Of a stretch of DNA of 64,000 nt, positions 48,615 to 57,159 are shown in pieces. The stretch is from Clostridia bacterium (GTDB taxonomy: Bacteria; Bacillota; Clostridia; Christensenellales; Aristaeellaceae), in NCBI GenBank assembly GCA_017484085.1, contig JAFUTW010000048.1:1-64000 (forward strand). The letters are read 5' to 3'. The notes beneath the pieces were generated by a model. That model saw only the letters and a list, made by a program, of their open reading frames with translations, was not told the origin of the DNA and ran no database searches. Position 1 is the first letter of the stretch. Every line of letters starts with the position of its first letter. The translations under genes were made by a program, and so were the position numbers.

Positions 48615-49411
48615 CGTCGCAGTTCCTCCGCATCCAGCCCGAAGAAGCGGACGGTGTTCGCCCATGTACACCTTTCCAGCTCCGCCTGCTCCATGCCCAT
48701 AGCTTCCGCCAGCCTGGCTGCGACGTGGCGGATGTTTCCCGGCACGTTGGTGCGGGGCAGCCCCGGTACGTTTCTCGGCGTCAGGTACGGCGCGTCCGTC
48801 TCCAGCATCACGCGGTCCGCCGGCAGCAGCCGCACCGCTTCCAGCAGAGCAGCCGCCCTGCGCTCATCGCAGATCCAGCCGGTGATGCCGATCATGAATC
48901 CCATCGAAAGCAGCCGTTCCAGCTCTACCGGGCCCTCCGTAAAGCAGTGGACGACAGCGCGCCCGCACACGGAGGGATGCGCCGTAAAGACGCGGCAGAA
49001 GTCCTCCGCTGCGCTGCGCTCATGCAAAAACATCGGTTTCCCCGTCTCTTCGGCAATCTCAATATGCCGTGCAAGGCACGACAGTTGTACTTCCTTCGAT
49101 GAAAACATGCGATCGTAATCCAGCCCGCATTCTCCCACCGCCACGATGCGCCCGTTTTCTTTTGCCAGCTGCCGGATGCGCAAAAAATCCTCCGGTGCTG
49201 CGTTTTTCGCATTATGCGGATGGATCCCTGCCGTCCCCCGGCAGTCATGATCCCTGACAAAAGCGTTTACCTTTTCGTTTTCTTCCGCGTCCGACCCCGT
49301 GAGGATACAGTAAACCCCGTCTTCCTTCGCCTGCCGGATCGTCGACTCCGGATCCGGAAAGGAGCGGCTGAACAAATTGAGTCCGATATCGATCCACCGA
49401 TACAAGCCCAT
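48611..49411 (-). CDS. tatD: TatD family metal-dependent hydrolase
   Basis: A 266-residue TIM-barrel hydrolase, a DNase/exonuclease family member. The N-terminus WIDIGLNLFSRSF matches TatD proper (not YcfH, which has HxH). It continues with TAGIHPHNAKN near residue 62, AVGECGLDYDRM near residue 92, PMFLHERSA near residue 127, VVHCFTEGP near residue 155, and LETDAPYLTPRN near residue 205. ATG 49411 has AGGAAGGG upstream and a TACAAT -10 box at 49429-49434. Confidence 0.92.
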   Translation of the reverse strand: MGLYRWIDIGLNLFSRSFPDPESTIRQAKEDGVYCILTGSDAEENEKVNAFVRDHDCRGTAGIHPHNAKNAAPEDFLRIRQLAKENGRIVAVGECGLDYDRMFSSKEVQLSCLARHIEIAEETGKPMFLHERSAAEDFCRVFTAHPSVCGRAVVHCFTEGPVELERLLSMGFMIGITGWICDERRAAALLEAVRLLPADRVMLETDAPYLTPRNVPGLPRTNVPGNIRHVAARLAEAMGMEQAELERCTWANTVRFFGLDAEELRR

Positions 49412-49501
49412 CACGTCCCTTCCTGCGCATTGTACCACAGCAGCGCCTGTTTCGCCACTTTCAGCCGCCAAATGTTTCCGCAGTGCCGGGCCGGCGGCGC
49501 A

Positions 49502-49540
49502 AAAGAATGCCCCGGCCAAGGCCGGAGCATCTTCTTTTTT
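49502..49540. terminator. Terminator downstream of LysR gene
   Basis: A GC-rich stem around GATGCTCCGGCC / GGCCGGGGCATTC with a short loop has T runs on both sides (TTCTTTT on the minus strand). Confidence 0.75.
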
Positions 49541-49546
49541 CTGTGT

Positions 49547-50455
49547 TCACTGCCGGTAGCCGGAGCTGTTCTTCGTCTCGTTATAATCGCGGATGATGTC
49601 GTGCAGCAGTTCCGGGTGGCTGAAATCCTGCGTGTGGAAGAGGTTGATCTCCCGCAGCATGGACAGGTTTTCGATGGGGAGCACGGAAATCTTGTGTTTG
49701 CGCAGCTCATCCATGCAGGCGCTCTTGGGCAGGATGGAGACGCCGAAGTTGCGCCGCACCAGGTCCTTGATCGTGGCGATGTTGTCGACCTCCAGCACCA
49801 CGTTGAAATCCTCGATCCGCAGGTTGCGGCTCTCCAGCGTGGAAACGAACAGGCGGCTCGTGCTGGAATCGGGCAGGCGCAGGATCAGCCGCTCCCGCAT
49901 CAGCTGTCCGACAGTCACGACGTTCTTCCCCGCCAGCGGGTGCTCCGGCGCCACGACCAGCACCAGGCTGTCCGTATCCATCAGCAGGCACCGGAAGGAG
50001 GGATCGCTGATCTTACCTTCCGCCACTGCAAAATCGATCTCGTAATTGCGCAGCATATCGCAGAGGTTGTCGATCGTATCTGTCCTCAGCTGGATATTGA
50101 CGCCCTCGTGCCTCGTCGCGTACCGGGCCAGCGCTTCCGCGATGGCGTTGCTCTCCGCCGTGTGCGTGATCCCGACCTTGAGCTGCGTGATGCGCCGCTT
50201 TTCATTTTCCAGATTGCTCTGCAGATTCCGGTGCAGCGACTGCATCCGCCTCGCGTATTTGATGACGATGCGCCCCTCGTTCGTAACGTGGAGCTCGTTG
50301 TTGGCGCGCTCAAAAATCCGCACGCCGAGCTCCTGCTCCAGTGCGCGGATATGCTGGCTTACAGCAGGCTGCGTCAGGGAAAGCTGGCGCGCAGCCCGGG
50401 TGTAATTGCCCGTTTCATAAACCTTCAGCAGCGAAATCAGTTTGGGGTCGATCAA
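49547..50455 (-). CDS. LysR family transcriptional regulator
   Basis: A 302-residue regulator. The N-terminal winged helix-turn-helix reads ARQLSLTQPAVSQHIRALEQELGVRIFER (about residues 20-48), then a linker helix and a periplasmic-binding-like effector domain (about 90-295). It starts with TTG at 50455, supported by GGAGGGG 7 bases upstream. The effector and targets are unknown. It lies 89 bases after the MATE gene in the same direction and could regulate it. Confidence 0.9.
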   Translation of the reverse strand: MIDPKLISLLKVYETGNYTRAARQLSLTQPAVSQHIRALEQELGVRIFERANNELHVTNEGRIVIKYARRMQSLHRNLQSNLENEKRRITQLKVGITHTAESNAIAEALARYATRHEGVNIQLRTDTIDNLCDMLRNYEIDFAVAEGKISDPSFRCLLMDTDSLVLVVAPEHPLAGKNVVTVGQLMRERLILRLPDSSTSRLFVSTLESRNLRIEDFNVVLEVDNIATIKDLVRRNFGVSILPKSACMDELRKHKISVLPIENLSMLREINLFHTQDFSHPELLHDIIRDYNETKNSSGYRQ

Positions 50456-50544
50456 GACGTATCCCCTCCCTTCGCATTTTAAGCATTATACCACAGCGCC
50501 GGCTTCTTCAGCCACCCTGACACCCCTTGCCGCTCCCCTGGTCT

Positions 50545-51888
50545 TCAGGTACGCGCAAAGTAGAGGACGGCCATTATGCAGCAGACAGAGTCCGCAATGG
50601 GTGTCGCCCAGGCCAGGCCGAAGGGCGGCAGAAGCAGGTTGAAGATGAACAGCATCGGGATATCCAGCACGCCTTTGCGGGCAAGCGCGAGGATCAGCGA
50701 CGTTTTTCCCTCTTTCACAGCCTGGAAGAAGGAGATCATCACGTAAGCCAGCGCCGAAAACGGGCATCCCAGGCAGAGGATGCGCAGGTATGCCTCGCCG
50801 CATTCCGCCGCAGCCTGCGTATGGATGAACGCTTCCACCAGCGGCCTTGTCGCCGACAGGCTGATCACCATACAGACCGTTGCGGCGGCGACAGCGCTGA
50901 CCGACGTCAGGCGGATGGCATCCTTCATGCGCTTGTCGTTTCCCGCAGCGCAGTTGTAGGCGATCAGCGGCAGCGCGCCCTGCGCTATACCGCGCACCGC
51001 ACAGTGCGCCAGCATATTGATCTTCTTGGCAACGCCCAGCCCTGCCTGGTAGATGAGGCCGTGCCCCGCCGTCAGCGCATCCATGACCGCATAGGATACG
51101 TTCTCGCAGGTCGTCATCATAAATGCGGGCAGTCCGACCGACAGGATCTCCGCAGGGATCCCGTCCGCCAGCGCCCGGGCCTCGGGGATGAAGCGCAGCA
51201 CGCTCTTATGCCGTCCTTTTGCCAGCACGGCGACATAGTAAAGCAGTGCTATGACGTTGGACAGCGACGTTGCCAGCGCCGCGCCGAACACCTCACGCCC
51301 GCGCGGCAGGATGACGAACATGAACAGCGGATCCAGCGCGATATTGAGCAGTCCGCCGAGTATCACGCCGATGGCCGCATGGAAGCTTCTCCCTTCCGAG
51401 CGCAGCAGGTGCGCCAGCAGCGCATTCATCGCCGTCGCGGTGCCGCCAAGGACCACCGTCACCGTCAGATACTCCGCAGCGAGGCTGTGCACCTCCGAAT
51501 GGCTTCCGCCCAGCAGGTCCACGAACGGATCGATCAGCAGGAAAACGCCAAGCGAATACAGCAGCGTAGTCACAAGGCAGCCGTAAAAGCTGAAGGAAGC
51601 GCAGCGGTACGCCCTGCCGGTCTCCCTTCGCCCCAAGGAACGCGAGATCGCGCTCGCTCCGCCGACGCCGAACAGATTGCTGATGGCGGAGAGCAGCATA
51701 AACGCGGGCATGCAGACGGTGACACCCGCCAGCATCGCGTCGCTCCCCGTCTGGCCGACAAAGAAAGTATCCGCCATATTGTATATGACGAGGATGATCT
51801 GGCCGATCATCGTCGGGACAGCCAGGCGCGCGATCGCCTTGAAAACGGAGGTGTTTTCGAATAAGTTTTTCCGCTCGGCTTCGTGCAT
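50545..51888 (-). CDS. MATE family multidrug efflux transporter
   Basis: A 447-residue, 12-helix transporter of the NorM/DinF type. The N-terminus FKAIARLAVPTMIGQIILVIYNMADTFFVGQTG is a classic MATE first helix pair, and GGASAISRSLGR near residue 75 and IAYNCAAGNDKRMKDA near residue 300 are family blocks. It exports cationic drugs or metabolites by Na+ or H+ exchange. ATG 51888 follows AAAGGAG at 10 bases. An extended upstream frame lacks MATE similarity. Confidence 0.93.
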   Translation of the reverse strand: MHEAERKNLFENTSVFKAIARLAVPTMIGQIILVIYNMADTFFVGQTGSDAMLAGVTVCMPAFMLLSAISNLFGVGGASAISRSLGRRETGRAYRCASFSFYGCLVTTLLYSLGVFLLIDPFVDLLGGSHSEVHSLAAEYLTVTVVLGGTATAMNALLAHLLRSEGRSFHAAIGVILGGLLNIALDPLFMFVILPRGREVFGAALATSLSNVIALLYYVAVLAKGRHKSVLRFIPEARALADGIPAEILSVGLPAFMMTTCENVSYAVMDALTAGHGLIYQAGLGVAKKINMLAHCAVRGIAQGALPLIAYNCAAGNDKRMKDAIRLTSVSAVAAATVCMVISLSATRPLVEAFIHTQAAAECGEAYLRILCLGCPFSALAYVMISFFQAVKEGKTSLILALARKGVLDIPMLFIFNLLLPPFGLAWATPIADSVCCIMAVLYFART

Positions 51889-51949
51889 ATCCGCTATACT
51901 CCTTTCTCTGCCGCCCTTCTGAAAGGGTGCCGGTTTGTTTCTTTTGCTG

Positions 51950-51979
51950 ATTATAGCTTTGTGTTTTTTGCTTTTCCAA
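51950..51979 (-). promoter_or_regulatory. Promoter of the MATE gene
   Basis: TTGGAA and TATAAT are separated by 18 bases on the minus strand. Confidence 0.65.
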
Positions 51980-52101
51980 TAACAAAGCAAAAGGCAGGTA
52001 TAAGCATTTGTTTTGTTTGTCGTTCTCTTAACAAAGATTTCCTCATGCCCTCCGAAAACGGCAATTCTTTCCCCTTTTCGGTGTGTTCCGGGTAAAAGAC
52101 C

Positions 52102-52139
52102 CATAACAATTTTTTATCAGGCAAAAAATCTGTGTTATG
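52102..52139. other. AT-rich hairpin in the 358-bp MATE-gpmA interval
   Basis: CATAACA-ATTTTTT pairs with AAAAAAT and, after a CTG bulge, TGTTATG around the loop ATCAGGC. The hairpin lies 33 bases upstream of the gpmA -35 box. The rest of the interval (51980-52101) is AT-rich and I see no gene in it. Confidence 0.5.
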
Positions 52140-52171
52140 GAGACGTCTGTCAAGCAGAACGACGCTTGGCC

Positions 52172-52200
52172 TTGAAATTTAAGCCCTGCCGTGTTATGCT
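52172..52200 (+). promoter_or_regulatory. Promoter of gpmA
   Basis: TTGAAA and TATGCT are separated by 17 bases, 46 bases before the ATG. Confidence 0.65.
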
Positions 52201-52246
52201 AGGGGCGCAAACCAAAACTACGAACAATCCAAGGAGGATGATTCCC

Positions 52247-52993
52247 ATGATGAAACTGGTTCTGGTCCGTCACGGCGAGAGCGAGTGGAACAAGCTCAAC
52301 CTCTTTACCGGCTGGATGGACCCCGATCTCAGCGAAAAGGGCCACGAGGAAGCCAAGCAGGCCGGCGTTACGCTGCGCGAGGAAGGCTATGATTTTGATA
52401 TCTGCTATACTTCCTATCTGAAGCGCGCCGTGCACACCCTTAACCACATCCTGGACGAGATGGACCGCAACTGGCTGCCCGTCGTCAAATCCTGGAAGCT
52501 CAACGAGCGCCACTACGGCGCGCTGCAGGGCCTTAACAAGAGCGAGACCGCCGAGAAGTACGGCGAGGACCAGGTCAAGATCTGGCGCCGCTCCTTCAAC
52601 ATCAAGCCCCCGGTCCTGGATCCGGAGGACGAGCGCAGCGCCCATAAGAATCCCGCCTACCGCGGCGTCGATGAGGCCCTTATCCCCAACAACGAGAGCC
52701 TGGAGACGACCATCGAGCGCGCTGTTCCCTACTTCAACGAGGAGATTAAGCCCCAGATGAAGGCCGGCAAGCGCGTCATCATCGCGGCCCATGGCAATTC
52801 CCTGCGCGCCCTCGTCAAGTACTTCGACAGCATCAGCGACGAGGACATCATCGGTGTCAACATCCCCACCGGCGTTCCGCTGGTCTATGAGTTCGACGAT
52901 GACTTCAAGGTCATCCGCAGCTACTACCTGGGCGACCAGGAAGCCCTCAAGGCCAAGATGGAAGCCGTCGCCAACCAGGGAAAGAAAAAGTAA
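52247..52993 (+). CDS. gpmA: 2,3-bisphosphoglycerate-dependent phosphoglycerate mutase
   Basis: A 248-residue dPGM that interconverts 3- and 2-phosphoglycerate in glycolysis. It has [12 protein letters not shown] at residues 4-15 with the phosphohistidine, [28 protein letters not shown] near residue 88 with the catalytic Glu, and [15 protein letters not shown] near residue 180. It is full length. AAGGAGG lies 9 bases before ATG 52247, and a second ATG follows immediately. Its codon choice is strongly biased to C/G-ending codons, as expected of a highly expressed gene. Confidence 0.96.
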   Translation: MMKLVLVRHGESEWNKLNLFTGWMDPDLSEKGHEEAKQAGVTLREEGYDFDICYTSYLKRAVHTLNHILDEMDRNWLPVVKSWKLNERHYGALQGLNKSETAEKYGEDQVKIWRRSFNIKPPVLDPEDERSAHKNPAYRGVDEALIPNNESLETTIERAVPYFNEEIKPQMKAGKRVIIAAHGNSLRALVKYFDSISDEDIIGVNIPTGVPLVYEFDDDFKVIRSYYLGDQEALKAKMEAVANQGKKK

Positions 52994-53019
52994 GCCCCGC
53001 ATCTTTTCCGGATATGCCG

Positions 53020-53062
53020 CCCCGGGCAGGACGCTGAATGCATCTGCCCGGGGTGTTTTTTA
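53020..53062 (+). terminator. Terminator of gpmA
   Basis: A 10-bp stem CCCCGGGCAG / CTGCCCGGGG with a 14-base loop is followed by TGTTTTTT. Confidence 0.85.
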
Positions 53063-53078
53063 TCCATTCTTATACCGC

Positions 53079-53107
53079 TTGCCTTTCATCCGGGTTTGTG
53101 CTATGGT
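53079..53107 (+). promoter_or_regulatory. Promoter of the peptide-type binding protein gene
   Basis: TTGCCT and TATGGT are separated by 17 bases. Confidence 0.5.
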
Positions 53108-53150
53108 TTGTGCGTTGAACACGATACTGCAAGCCCCGTAAGGAGACAAA

Positions 53151-54716
53151 ATGAAAAAAGCTTTTGCCGTCTTTTCTTTCCTTTTGATATTGTACGCCTT
53201 CTCGGTATCCTCAGCGCAGACAACCTCGCTGGTCTGCGGCATCGTCGCCACCCAGAACGCGGAGACGCGTCCGCTTCAGCTGCGGGAGCGGGACCTCGTC
53301 AGCGTGATGGACCTGGTTTACGAAGGGCTCTTCACCATCGATGACGACTACCTGCCGCAGCCGGAGCTCGCCTATTCCTACGAGTTTTCCAACGAAGGGC
53401 GCAGGCTGATCGTCACCCTGCGGGACGACGTGACCTTCCACAACGGCAGGAAGCTGACGACAGACGACGTCGTCGCCACGCTGGATGCCATGTACGCCCT
53501 TTCCGGCTTTGACAAAGACCTCAATTCGGAGGTTGAACTGGCCGACCGCGGGCTCTATTACTCCACCTTTTATTCCATCCGCAGCTGGCAGGCGCAGGAC
53601 GACCGCACGCTGGTCTTCAACCTCCGGCGAGGCTGCTACGGCGCGCTCTACGCGCTGACCTTCCCCATTCTCCCCTCGGAGGAAATCGATTACGCTATGC
53701 CCAGCGGCACGGGGCCCTACCGTTTCGACGGCTACGAGCAGGGCACTTCCATCTGGCTGGCCGTCAATCCCTCCTGGTGGCAGCGCGCGCCGCAGGTGCG
53801 CAATATCCGCGCCGGCATCTACGAAGACTCTGAAAAGCTGCTGACCGCTTTCGACCAGCGCGACGTCGATGTCGCCACGACCCGCTCCATCAACGCCTCC
53901 CGCTACTCCGGCTCGCTCAACTCCTTCTCGCTGTCGGCGCGTTCCCGCCAGCTGGAGGTGCTGCTGGTCAACCGGGCCAACAACCTGCTGCAGAGCGATG
54001 ACAACGGCAAAAACCTCGTCCGGGAAGCCATCGCCTGCGCGATCGACCGGAGCACGCTCATCACCTCCATCTATCAGGGCATGGCCACCGTCGCGTACTC
54101 CCCCGTGCCCAGCGGAACATGGCTGGCCAACGAAAGCACCGTAAAAGACAATTACGATCCGCTGATGGCAGCCTCTCTGCTGGACCGGGCGGGCTGGAAG
54201 CTCGCCGACAACGGCAAGCGGTATAAAAACGGCCAGTCCATGCCGCAGCTGCGCCTCATCGTCTATGATGAGCCCGGTTCCATGGTGCGCACCAACGCGG
54301 CCAACAAGATCCGCGAGCAGCTGGAATCCGTCGGCTTCACCGTCAGCGTTACCACCTGGTCCCAGGAGAACGTCGTCACCAAGCTGCGCAGCGGCGACTA
54401 TTCCATCGCGCTGTGCGCCTTCAATTTCGACGTCTGCCCCGATCCCGGTTTTACCATCACCTCCACGGGCATCTGCAATTTCACCCGTTACCGTTCCAAG
54501 GAGATGAACGACCTTCTGGGCACCCTGCGCACCAGCTGGACGCAGGAGAGCTACCGCAGCGTCATGCAGCAGATCCAGGAGAAATTCATCACCGACATGC
54601 CGTATATCCCCCTTTACTGGCGCAGCAGCGCGCTCCTGTCCCGCTCCGCCTTTACCAGCGCGCGCGACATCCGGGAGCTGGAGCTCTTCCGCGGCGTCGA
54701 ATCCTTTACTGACTGA
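53151..54716 (+). CDS. ABC transporter substrate-binding protein, peptide/nickel (family 5) type
   Basis: A 521-residue exported binding protein of the DppA/OppA family. The signal peptide spans residues 1-22 (FLLILYAFSVSSAQ), with no lipobox Cys at the cleavage site. Family blocks are VYEGLFTIDDDYLPQPELAYSYE near residue 62, ITLRDDVTFHNGR-type at residue 90, GTGPYRFDGYEQG near residue 188, and RNANNLLQ/REAIACAIDR near residue 290. No permease or ATPase gene is adjacent, so it is an orphan. The ligand (peptide, nickel or sugar) is unknown. Confidence 0.87.
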   Translation: MKKAFAVFSFLLILYAFSVSSAQTTSLVCGIVATQNAETRPLQLRERDLVSVMDLVYEGLFTIDDDYLPQPELAYSYEFSNEGRRLIVTLRDDVTFHNGRKLTTDDVVATLDAMYALSGFDKDLNSEVELADRGLYYSTFYSIRSWQAQDDRTLVFNLRRGCYGALYALTFPILPSEEIDYAMPSGTGPYRFDGYEQGTSIWLAVNPSWWQRAPQVRNIRAGIYEDSEKLLTAFDQRDVDVATTRSINASRYSGSLNSFSLSARSRQLEVLLVNRANNLLQSDDNGKNLVREAIACAIDRSTLITSIYQGMATVAYSPVPSGTWLANESTVKDNYDPLMAASLLDRAGWKLADNGKRYKNGQSMPQLRLIVYDEPGSMVRTNAANKIREQLESVGFTVSVTTWSQENVVTKLRSGDYSIALCAFNFDVCPDPGFTITSTGICNFTRYRSKEMNDLLGTLRTSWTQESYRSVMQQIQEKFITDMPYIPLYWRSSALLSRSAFTSARDIRELELFRGVESFTD

Positions 54717-54731
54717 GAACCGGGAGGCCCC

Positions 54732-55718
54732 ATGAAGCTCTTCCTCTACTGTTTCCGTGAATATGATGAGAAGCCGTACTATGACGCGCTGGCGGCTGCC
54801 ACGCCCGGCTTTTCCTACGGTTATTCGCCGCTTTACCCTTCCGTTGAGAACGCGGAACTGTGCCGGGGATACGATGCCGTCAGCACCACGGTGACCCCGT
54901 TTGACAGGCCGCTGCTCACCGCCCTGCGCAGCGCCGGCATCCGGGCCCTGCTCGCGCGCTCCATCGGCGTCGATCACATCGACCTTGAAGCCGCGCGCGA
55001 GCTGGGGATGCACGTCGCTCACGTCTCCTATCCGCCGGAGAGCGTCGCGGATTACGCGATCATGCTGATGCTGATGAGCCTCAGGAGGATGCGCCAAACG
55101 CTGGAACGCGCCGCAGTGCAGGACTACACCCTGCGCGGAAAGATCGGCCGGGATCTGTGTGAGAGCACGGTCGGCCTCATCGGCACCGGCAAAATCGGCG
55201 CCGCGGCGGCGCGCCATCTCTCCGCCTTCGGCTGCCGCATCCTGGCCTTCGATCCACACGAGGATCCTTCCCTTTCCGGCATCGTAACATATACTGATCT
55301 TGACACTCTGCTCGCCGAGAGCGACATCGTATCGCTGCACATCCCGGCCACCGCCCAAACCCATCACCTCATCTGCGCGGACACGCTGCGCCGGATGAAG
55401 AAGGGCAGCATCCTCGTCAACACGGCAAGAGGCGCTCTGGTGGACACCGAGGCCCTGATCGCGGCCCTGGAGGAAGGCCGTCTCTCCGGCGCCGCGCTGG
55501 ACGTGATGGAGCACGAAGCCGGCCTGTACTACCAGAACAGGGTCGGAGAGCCGCTGTGCAATCCTCTGATGGACAGGCTGCGCGCCCAGCCCTCCGTCAT
55601 CCTGACCCCGCACACCGCCTTCTATACGGAGCGCGTCGTACGCAGCATGGCCGAGCAGGTGGTCGCCTGCCTGTGCGACCTTGACGCCGGCCGCAGCAAC
55701 CCGCTGATCCTCTTCTGA
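54732..55718 (+). CDS. D-lactate dehydrogenase-like 2-hydroxyacid dehydrogenase
   Basis: A 328-residue NAD-dependent enzyme that reduces 2-oxo acids to D-hydroxy acids. It has LARSIGVDHIDLEAARELG near residue 75 (catalytic-domain signature of D-LDH/VanH), the Rossmann motif VGLIGTGKIGAAAARHL near residue 150, VNTARGALVDTEAL near residue 228 with the catalytic Arg, the Glu-containing DVMEHEAGLYY, and LTPHTAFYTERVV near residue 290 with the catalytic His. GGGAGG precedes the ATG. It follows the binding-protein gene by 15 bases. Confidence 0.92.
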   Translation: MKLFLYCFREYDEKPYYDALAAATPGFSYGYSPLYPSVENAELCRGYDAVSTTVTPFDRPLLTALRSAGIRALLARSIGVDHIDLEAARELGMHVAHVSYPPESVADYAIMLMLMSLRRMRQTLERAAVQDYTLRGKIGRDLCESTVGLIGTGKIGAAAARHLSAFGCRILAFDPHEDPSLSGIVTYTDLDTLLAESDIVSLHIPATAQTHHLICADTLRRMKKGSILVNTARGALVDTEALIAALEEGRLSGAALDVMEHEAGLYYQNRVGEPLCNPLMDRLRAQPSVILTPHTAFYTERVVRSMAEQVVACLCDLDAGRSNPLILF

Positions 55719-55753
55719 TCCCCGCAGAGCAGCGCCTGCGATCCCGAAAGCCT

Positions 55754-55786
55754 ATAAAAAATCACCCGCCGCATGGCAGGTGATTC
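55754..55786 (-). terminator. Terminator of the infC-rpmI-rplT operon
   Basis: A stem AATCACC-(T)GCC / GGC(G)-GGTGATT is followed by TTTTATAG on the minus strand. Confidence 0.8.
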
Positions 55787-55801
55787 TGTTTTGCGATTGG
55801 A

Positions 55802-56152
55802 TTACGCGTTCTTCACGGTCTCCACGAGCTTGGCGAAAGCGGCGGGATCGTTGACCGCCATATCGGCCAGCACCTTGCGGTTGAGGTCGATGTTCGCCTT
55901 CTTGAGGCCGTTCATGAAACGGGAATAGGACAGGCCGTTCAGCCGGGCAGCCGCGTTGATACGGGCGATCCACAGCTGACGGAAGTCGCGCTTGCGCAGC
56001 TTTCTGCCGATATATGCATAGCGCAGGGAGCGCATCACCTGCTCCTTCGCGGCGCGGTACTGCTTGGACTTGGAGCCGAAGTAGCCCTTTGCCGCCTTCA
56101 TAATCTTTCTGCGCTTCTTATGTGCGTTGACCGCAGCTTTGATTCTTGCCAT
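55802..56152 (-). CDS. rplT: 50S ribosomal protein L20
   Basis: A 116-residue basic protein with the L20 core: [26 protein letters not shown] N-terminus, [33 protein letters not shown], then [21 protein letters not shown]. It binds 23S rRNA early in assembly and in Bacillota also represses its own operon through the infC leader. It is the last gene of the operon. Confidence 0.98.
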   Translation of the reverse strand: MARIKAAVNAHKKRRKIMKAAKGYFGSKSKQYRAAKEQVMRSLRYAYIGRKLRKRDFRQLWIARINAAARLNGLSYSRFMNGLKKANIDLNRKVLADMAVNDPAAFAKLVETVKNA

Positions 56153-56179
56153 GTTGGTACCTCCTCTTCGTCCGCCGGC

Positions 56180-56377
56180 TTACTTGTAGGGGATCAGTTT
56201 CTTCATCGTTCCTGCATAGCTGGAAGAAACGTATGCGGCGCGACGGAGATTGCGCTTGGTCTTGCGGGTCTTCTTGTTCAGGATATGGCGCTTGTACGCC
56301 TTGTTGCGCTTGACGAGGCCACCCTTGGTGAGGCGAAGGCGCTTCGCTGCGCCGCGATGGGTCTTTTGCTTGGGCAT
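56180..56377 (-). CDS. rpmI: 50S ribosomal protein L35
   Basis: A 65-residue very basic protein: [20 protein letters not shown], then [22 protein letters not shown]. This is canonical L35 with its normal length. ATG 56377 is used because the in-frame start 27 bases upstream lacks similarity, and a GGAGG lies upstream. It lies between infC and rplT. Confidence 0.97.
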   Translation of the reverse strand: MPKQKTHRGAAKRLRLTKGGLVKRNKAYKRHILNKKTRKTKRNLRRAAYVSSSYAGTMKKLIPYK

Positions 56378-56419
56378 AAAAAGTCCTCCTTCCGGAATTC
56401 GCAAGTGTCGGAAGCCCGA

Positions 56420-56980
56420 TCAGGCTTCTTTGGCTGAGCTCTTGGGAGCAGGTTTCTCGGTCTTTGGGGCCATGATCATGATCATGTGTCTCCCCTCGAC
56501 CAGAGGCTTCTTCTCCACAACGGCGATGTCGGCAAGCCGTGCTGCAAAATTCTGCATCACTGCCAGGCCAATCTCCTGATGTGTGATCTGCCGGCCGCGG
56601 AAGCGGATGGAAACCTTGACCTTGTCCCCGCCCGCGATAAAGCGCTGCGCAGCCTTGGCCTTGGTCTGGATGTCGTTCTCCTCGATCGTCGCGGAGAGCT
56701 GCACTTCCTTGATCGACACGACCTTTTGATTCTTACGGAGCTCGCGTTCCTTTTTGGACTGCTCGTAACGGTACTTGTCGTAGTCCATCAGTTTGCAGAC
56801 GGGCGGCTGCGCGTTGGGCACGATCTTGACCAGATCCAGCCCGGCTTCCTCCGCCATCGTCATTGCGTCACGCGTGTTCATAATGCCCAGCTGTTCGCCG
56901 GTCTGGCTGATCACGCGTACTTCGCGGTCGCGAATTTCCTGGTTCATCATGAGATCAGCTGCTGCCATGTTGGTTGCCAT
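56420..56980 (-). CDS. infC: Translation initiation factor IF-3
   Basis: A 186-residue IF-3. The N-domain NQEIRDREVRVISQTGEQLGIM (about residues 13-34), DLVKIVPNAQPPVCKLMDYDKYRYEQ near residue 50, and the C-domain DKVKVSIRFRGRQITHQEIG near residue 118 and MIMIMAPK near residue 165 are all present. A Lys/Ala/Pro tail follows. The ATG at 56980 has AGGAGG only 3 bases away, and codons further in are also possible; IF-3 genes often use rare starts. It is the first gene of the ribosomal operon. Confidence 0.95.
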   Translation of the reverse strand: MATNMAAADLMMNQEIRDREVRVISQTGEQLGIMNTRDAMTMAEEAGLDLVKIVPNAQPPVCKLMDYDKYRYEQSKKERELRKNQKVVSIKEVQLSATIEENDIQTKAKAAQRFIAGGDKVKVSIRFRGRQITHQEIGLAVMQNFAARLADIAVVEKKPLVEGRHMIMIMAPKTEKPAPKSSAKEA

Positions 56981-56998
56981 ACACCTCCTAAGTTCATG

Positions 56999-57027
56999 AA
57001 AAAAGAGTGGACGCATGCGCCCACTCC
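56999..57027 (-). promoter_or_regulatory. Attenuator hairpin in infC leader
   Basis: GAGTGG(G)CGC-ATGC-GTCCACTC is followed by TTTTTT, ending about 20 bases before the infC start. Position and form match the L20-responsive leader of infC operons in Bacillota (established for Bacillus). The whole leader spans about 57097-56981. Confidence 0.7.
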
Positions 57028-57103
57028 GAGAATCAATCCCTATTTGCTCCGGCTGGCGATGCCGCCGGGCGAGAAGCGGGCGCTTCTGCTTGATACGGCA
57101 GAA

Positions 57104-57132
57104 ATGATACAGCAGAAGCGTCGCCTTGTCAA
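57104..57132 (-). promoter_or_regulatory. Promoter of infC-rpmI-rplT
   Basis: TTGACA and TATCAT are separated by 17 bases on the minus strand. Confidence 0.75.
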
Positions 57133-57159
57133 GACCTTCTTTTCGAAAAGATCGGGTTT

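Noticed and set aside
53211..55613. Very long open frame on the minus strand (about 800 codons) opposite the binding protein and dehydrogenase genes
   Set aside because: Composition is His/Arg/Gly/Asp-rich with no domain, it lies fully opposite two clear genes with ribosome-binding sites, and such shadows are expected with strong third-position GC bias.
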